From SKNW01 sp050485865 (GTDB lineage Bacteria; Gemmatimonadota; Gemmatimonadetes; Longimicrobiales; Gaopeijiaceae), in NCBI GenBank assembly GCA_050485865.1, contig JBJHCE010000130.1:1-8652 (forward strand): a stretch of 8,652 bases of DNA. The letters are read 5' to 3'. Numbering within the stretch: the first letter of the stretch is position 1; every line of letters starts with the position of its first letter. Under the pieces are notes generated by a model, which worked only from the letters and a program-made list of their open reading frames with translations, was not told the DNA's origin and searched no databases. The translations under genes and the position numbers were made by a program. Below are positions 5,743 through 8,652 of the stretch, piece after piece.

Positions 5743-7317
5743 TCAGCGCCCCCCCGCAAACGCCTCCCCCCACCCGGTCCACCGGTCGAGCGAGGCCGGC
5801 TTCACGTCTCCCGGGCGCATGCCCCGGTCGGTGCACACCCGCACGTAGGTGGCCCAGCCTCCCGCGACGCGGCGGGAGGCGACGGGTCCGAGCTGCCCAA
5901 GTGCGCGGCAGTACCCGTAGTGGTGGTCGGAGGCCAGCTCTCGGTCGAGGGCCTCGGCAAGGCGGCCGAGCATCGCATCCCCGGAAGGAGACTCGACGAA
6001 GAGGAGGTAGCGCGGCGGCTCCGAGTCGTCCGGGGCGAGGAGGGCAAAGGAGAGGGGGACGCCGAGGGCCCGTGCGGCTCCTTCGAGCGCCGCCTCGACC
6101 CGGGCCGGCGCGAGCTTCTCGCCCGCCCGGTCGCTCACGCCGTCGAGCTTCCCCTCGAAGCGAAGAAGGGGGAGGGCCCCCGAATGCCCGGTGCAGCGGA
6201 GCGCGTCGCGAAGGGCGTACCGGGCGAGCCCCGCGCCGGTGGTGAGGAGCGGGGTGTAGGATGCGCCGGCCTCGAGCTCGTGCACGAGGCGGGGGGTGGC
6301 CCCGGGGGTGTCCAGGTCGATGAACTCGAGAAAGTGGCTCGTGGCTGCGGCCACGCCCCCGCGGGGACCCTCGTTCCAGAGCGGAAAGGTGACCACCCCT
6401 TCGGTGGCCAGGAGTCCCTTTCCCTGGATGGGGATGTGCGGGAAGTACGCCTCGAGGGCAGGGAGCTGCCGGGCGGCGGGGCCGTCGGCCCAGCACGAGA
6501 CCACCTGGAGGCGGGGCCAGAGGGCCCCTCCGGTGAGGCGCCCGTGGGTGTCGAGGGCGGCTTCGATCGCCCGGGCGCGGCGGGGGGGGAGGGCGCGGAG
6601 GTGCCCGGGGAGCTCCCGTTCGAGCGCCTCCATCAGGAGGGTCAGAAAGGACGGGCTCCAGACCGAGATGAGCCCCAGGTCCTCGGCGGCGAGGAGGTGG
6701 ACGAGGGTGAGGCGGCGCCATTCGTCGAGGGACCCGGTGCGAGCGAGGGTTCCCGGGACCGCCATTACCCGGCCGAGGGCGGCCCGTCCCAGGGGGCCCA
6801 GGTACTCGGTGTCGTCCTCCATGCCGATGGGCAGGCCGCCGGGGGTGCGCTGCCGAGGGCCCGTGGCGGGGGAGATGGACCAGTACTGCCGGAGCCCGCG
6901 GAGCTCGGGTCGGGCCCGGAAGAGGTCGCCCATCCAGGAGGCGAGGGCACCCCGCATCTCGGAAAGGAAGGGACCTGTGAAGGGAATGAGGCGGTCGCCG
7001 CCGGTGGTCCCGCTCGTGCGCTCGAGGATGCGCACGGGTGCGGTGGTGAGAATGCGCGGCGCTCCGGCGGCGATGCGGGCGACCCAGGGGGCGAGGGCCT
7101 CGGCGGTGAGGACCGGCACCCGGGCCTGGAAGTCCCGAACGGAGCGAATGGAGGCGTAGCCGTGAGCGCGCCCGTAGGCAGTGGGGGCGTTCGCCTCGAG
7201 GAAGCGCCGGAGGCGGAGGGCCTGGGCGCGTTCCGGGTTCCGGCGGCCCTCCTCGAAGGCCCGGACCTTTCCGCGGTCCATGAGGCGGAGGCCGGCGTGA
7301 ATGGCCCGGAGGATCAT
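5743..7317 (-). CDS. GH3 family acyl-adenylating enzyme
   Basis: This 524-residue protein belongs to the GH3 branch of the adenylate-forming superfamily, which activates a carboxylate with ATP and, in plant members, couples it to an amino acid. Visible motifs, in order, are the phosphate-binding loop TSGTTGGDRLIPFT (101-114); the LLATEG aromatic/acid motif (302-307), usually YGSTEG-like; ARYALRDALRC (365-375), matching the L-x-RY-x-x-GD region; the hinge-side block EGKLDGVSDRAGEKL (388-402); and the C-terminal GDVKPASL (503-510), whose Lys506 is the likely adenylation lysine. Length suits the bacterial family. The ATG at 7317 overlaps the stop of the upstream GNAT-like gene by 4 nt (ATGA), and a G/C hairpin directly precedes the start. 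Substrate and acceptor are unknown; amino acid conjugation is only an analogy to plants. Confidence 0.88.
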   Translation of the reverse strand: MILRAIHAGLRLMDRGKVRAFEEGRRNPERAQALRLRRFLEANAPTAYGRAHGYASIRSVRDFQARVPVLTAEALAPWVARIAAGAPRILTTAPVRILERTSGTTGGDRLIPFTGPFLSEMRGALASWMGDLFRARPELRGLRQYWSISPATGPRQRTPGGLPIGMEDDTEYLGPLGRAALGRVMAVPGTLARTGSLDEWRRLTLVHLLAAEDLGLISVWSPSFLTLLMEALERELPGHLRALPPRRARAIEAALDTHGRLTGGALWPRLQVVSCWADGPAARQLPALEAYFPHIPIQGKGLLATEGVVTFPLWNEGPRGGVAAATSHFLEFIDLDTPGATPRLVHELEAGASYTPLLTTGAGLARYALRDALRCTGHSGALPLLRFEGKLDGVSDRAGEKLAPARVEAALEGAARALGVPLSFALLAPDDSEPPRYLLFVESPSGDAMLGRLAEALDRELASDHHYGYCRALGQLGPVASRRVAGGWATYVRVCTDRGMRPGDVKPASLDRWTGWGEAFAGGR

Positions 7318-8039
7318 GGGGGCCGGGCCCCCCGGGGGGCACCGGAGCGGACCATGCGCCGGCCGGCCGGGGTCAGATTCTCGTCGGAGAGCTCGGTGAG
7401 GCAGACGAGCTCGTCGCCCCGCGCGTGCCCGGGGTTTGCCTTGAGGAAGAAGGCGACGTGCGGGTCCGCGCGGCGGGCTTCGGGGACTCCCGCCAGGTGG
7501 GCGCGAAGGGGCTGGGGGCTCTCGAGGCGAACGACCCCCCGGGCCGGGTCGTACCGGTCGCCGAAGCGGGCCCGGGCCAGCGCGTGGCGAAGGGCTGCCG
7601 GTTCCGGGGGGATCGGGGCGTCGTGCCGGGGGTGGAAGTCCCGCCAGAAGACCGGAAGGAAGCGGTACGTCCGAAAGCCCGAGGTGATGAGGAGCCAGAA
7701 GAGGCGGCCACCCTGGCCATGCTCGGCATGGAGCCTCCGCACCGCGTGGATCCACGTGCGGGGAAGGGCCGTGCTCCCCCACGCCGCGGGGTCCACGATC
7801 GTGTCCCCGGAATAGACCACGGTGAGGGTCTCGCCCTCGTGCACGAAGGGGTGGAGGAGGAGGGTCGAGAAGCCCACGAGCGCGCCTTCCTCCTCGAACA
7901 GGAGGGTCCAGTTCTTCTGGTCCAGGTCGGCGGCGAAGACCGCCTCCGAGACCCCTCCGAAGTGCCGGGCGAGGAGGGCGAACATCTCCCGCCTTCGTTC
8001 CGGGCCCAGCCCGTCAACCCGCTCGAGGATCCCCTTCAC
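7314..8039 (-). CDS. GNAT-like protein of unknown function, coupled to the GH3 gene
   Basis: This 241-residue protein is not one I can name. The layout resembles a GNAT-type acyltransferase: LFEEEGALVGFSTLLLHPF (47-65) looks like the central beta strands, TLTVVYSGDTIVDP (71-84) like the strand before the acyl-CoA site, and RLFWLLITSGFRTYRFLPVF (112-131) is a strongly conserved-looking core with many aromatics. The usual GNAT R/Q-x-x-G-x-G/A signature is not evident, so the fold call is tentative. I chose GTG at 8039 because GGAGG (plus-strand 8050-8054) lies 10 nt upstream and the frame further upstream has poor third-position bias. Its stop overlaps the GH3 start by 4 nt, so the two products are probably made in fixed ratio and may act on the same acyl substrate. 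The function is unassigned. Confidence 0.7.
   Translation of the reverse strand: MKGILERVDGLGPERRREMFALLARHFGGVSEAVFAADLDQKNWTLLFEEEGALVGFSTLLLHPFVHEGETLTVVYSGDTIVDPAAWGSTALPRTWIHAVRRLHAEHGQGGRLFWLLITSGFRTYRFLPVFWRDFHPRHDAPIPPEPAALRHALARARFGDRYDPARGVVRLESPQPLRAHLAGVPEARRADPHVAFFLKANPGHARGDELVCLTELSDENLTPAGRRMVRSGAPRGARPP
7318..7332 (-). promoter_or_regulatory. G/C hairpin abutting the GH3 start codon
   Basis: On the minus-strand mRNA, GGGGGCC-C-GGCCCCC is a perfect 15-nt inverted repeat ending at the base before the GH3 ATG. It lies inside the end of the GNAT-like gene and would hide any G-rich ribosome-binding site, so GH3 translation may depend on ribosomes arriving from the upstream gene. 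The structure is seen; the coupling is inference. Confidence 0.5.
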
Positions 8040-8209
8040 AGCGTGGCGACCTCCACGTGGAGCCTTCCGGAGCCCGGGGGGTCGGGTCCCGGAGGGGAGG
8101 GGTGAAAAGGGATCTCGAGGGGCCTCTCGAGGATGGAGGCAAGGTAGGGGGCGCGGGTGGGGCCGATCAAGCTGCAGGCTGCCGACGGGCAAGGTGGTGA
8201 CGGGGGCAT
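8036..8209 (-). CDS. Short coding-like stretch upstream of the GNAT-like gene; possible gene relic
   Basis: An open frame of 57 codons from ATG 8209 ends in a TGA that overlaps the GNAT-like GTG start (GTGA, 4 nt), as in coupled operons. Its last ~44 codons (LIGPTRAPYLASILERPLEI, then PFHPSPPGPDPPGSGRLHVE, ending VATL) have nearly all G/C third positions, whereas the GNAT frame over the same bases does not. The first dozen codons look less coding, and no ribosome-binding site precedes the ATG. Just upstream, other frames show better bias (LADAPVTTLPVGSLQL in the GNAT frame, PSSLRVPIGISR in the third). This could be a small real gene, or the degraded 3' end of a former operon member. I do not recognise it. 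Confidence 0.35.
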   Translation of the reverse strand: MPPSPPCPSAACSLIGPTRAPYLASILERPLEIPFHPSPPGPDPPGSGRLHVEVATL

Positions 8210-8304
8210 CCGCGAGTCCGGGAGATGCCGATGGGCACCCGAAGCGACGATGGAGGAGGGGCCTCGGGGCTCGCGGCCCGTGCCGACAGGCCTTGCGTCC
8301 GGCG
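8210..8304. other. Intergenic stretch between the minus-strand operon and the second antitoxin-like gene
   Basis: This is GC-rich sequence without a convincing gene. It contains TTGCGT at 8293-8298, a possible -35 with a 17-nt gap to CATGAT at 8316-8321 as -10. It probably holds the divergent promoters of the two flanking units, but nothing on the minus strand stands out as a promoter. Confidence 0.3.
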
Positions 8305-8342
8305 GTGGGATGCAGCATGATTCCCACAGTGGGAAATCCCAC
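8305..8342 (+). promoter_or_regulatory. Nested inverted repeats before the second antitoxin-like gene; probable operator
   Basis: The 6-mer GTGGGA/TCCCAC occurs four times: 8305-8310, 8322-8327, 8329-8334 and 8337-8342. TTCCCAC-A-GTGGGAA (8321-8335) is a perfect 15-nt palindrome, and GTGGGA-AA-TCCCAC (8329-8342) forms a second one sharing an arm. A possible promoter (TTGCGT 8293-8298, CATGAT 8316-8321) would start transcription inside the repeats. This suits an autoregulatory operator. Confidence 0.55.
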
Positions 8343-8359
8343 CTAGCCAGGAGAAGATC

Positions 8360-8623
8360 ATGTCCGAGGTCATCCGGGAATACGACCTGAAGGCCGACTC
8401 CAAGCGGCGCGTGACGCTCCGCTCATCGGAGTACACGTTCTATCACGCACGGGAGTTCGAGGACGGGCGAATCCTCCTGGAGCCGCGCGAGCTTCGCCCC
8501 CCCGCCACCATCTCGCGCAGAGCCCTCGGTCATATGGACGAGGCGATGCGCCGCATGCGCGCGGGCGAAGTGGGGGATGAGTTCGACCTGACCGAAATCG
8601 AGGATCTGCTCAACGAACCGTGA
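8360..8623 (+). CDS. Small antitoxin-like protein (AbrB-like fold suspected)
   Basis: This 87-residue protein resembles a family of small proteins beginning REYDVKVDSKKRITLRG, often found beside RelE/ParE-type toxins. Here REYDLKADSKRRVTLRSSEY (6-25) should form a short beta-hairpin DNA-binding domain, followed by YHAREFEDGRILLEPREL (28-45). A helix ISRRALGHMDEAMRRMRAGE (51-70) and an acidic tail EFDLTEIEDLLNEP (74-87) complete it; the tail is the sort of segment that docks on a toxin. The ATG has a good ribosome-binding site, AGGAG at 8349-8353. Nested inverted repeats lie just upstream, as expected for autorepression. The family link is from memory of the motif and not confirmed; the antitoxin role is inference. 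Its partner, if any, would lie past the window edge. Confidence 0.7.
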   Translation: MSEVIREYDLKADSKRRVTLRSSEYTFYHAREFEDGRILLEPRELRPPATISRRALGHMDEAMRRMRAGEVGDEFDLTEIEDLLNEP

Positions 8624-8638
8624 GCCTGGGGGTGGCGT

Positions 8639-8652
8639 GTGGCGTACGTGGT
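8639..8652 (+). CDS. Possible start of a toxin partner gene, cut by the window edge
   Basis: After the antitoxin-like stop, a GTG at 8639 begins M-A-Y-V behind a GGGGG run at 8628-8632. Other GTG codons at 8620, 8632 and 8637 are possible. Only four codons are visible, so identity rests on context alone. Confidence 0.25.

Noticed and set aside
7318..7782. Longer GH3 reading, upstream to 7782
   Set aside because: This would add 155 Pro/Arg-rich residues antisense-free but overlapping the GNAT-like gene in another frame. GH3 homology begins just after the ATG at 7317.
5920..7815. 631-codon plus-strand open frame across the GH3 region
   Set aside because: It is the antisense of GH3 and the GNAT-like gene and is low complexity (Gly, Glu, Arg). 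The minus strand carries clear GH3 motifs.

Overview
This is a GC-rich window (roughly 70% G+C by eye, with strong G/C at third codon positions) from a bacterial chromosome. The two neighbouring six-bladed beta-propeller-type lipoproteins, each carrying a G-x-GPGE motif, together with the high G+C, would suit Gemmatimonadota or another GC-rich soil or sediment lineage. That placement is inference; there is no rRNA or marker gene to settle it.

Layout, left to right. (a) 1-785, minus strand: a DUF983 zinc-ribbon membrane protein followed 19 nt downstream by a secreted protein that leaves the window. The latter carries an apparent one-base frameshift in a run of seven G/C. (b) 828-2382, plus strand: a YceI-family secreted protein and a TesB-type acyl-CoA thioesterase, 10 nt apart. 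(c) 2450-3188, plus strand: a HigB/HigA-like toxin-antitoxin pair with an AT-rich palindromic operator, visibly lower in G+C than its surroundings. (d) 3317-5688, plus strand: two adjacent paralogous beta-propeller-type lipoproteins. The first is interrupted by a single in-frame TGA but otherwise intact. (e) 5743-8039, minus strand: a translationally coupled pair encoding a GNAT-like protein of unknown function and a GH3-family acyl-adenylating enzyme. A short coding-like stretch that may be a gene relic lies upstream and overlaps the GNAT-like start. (f) 8305-8652, plus strand: nested inverted repeats, a small antitoxin-like protein, and possibly the first codons of its toxin partner at the edge.

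The most interesting pieces are the GH3 plus GNAT-like operon, which looks like a small acyl-activation and transfer pathway with no substrate I can name, and the strong hairpin abutting the GH3 start codon that could enforce coupling. The nested operator in front of the second toxin-antitoxin-like locus is also notable. Two genes look broken by one-base lesions, and read data should be checked before calling them pseudogenes. I saw no rRNA, tRNA, CRISPR array, transposase or IS end.
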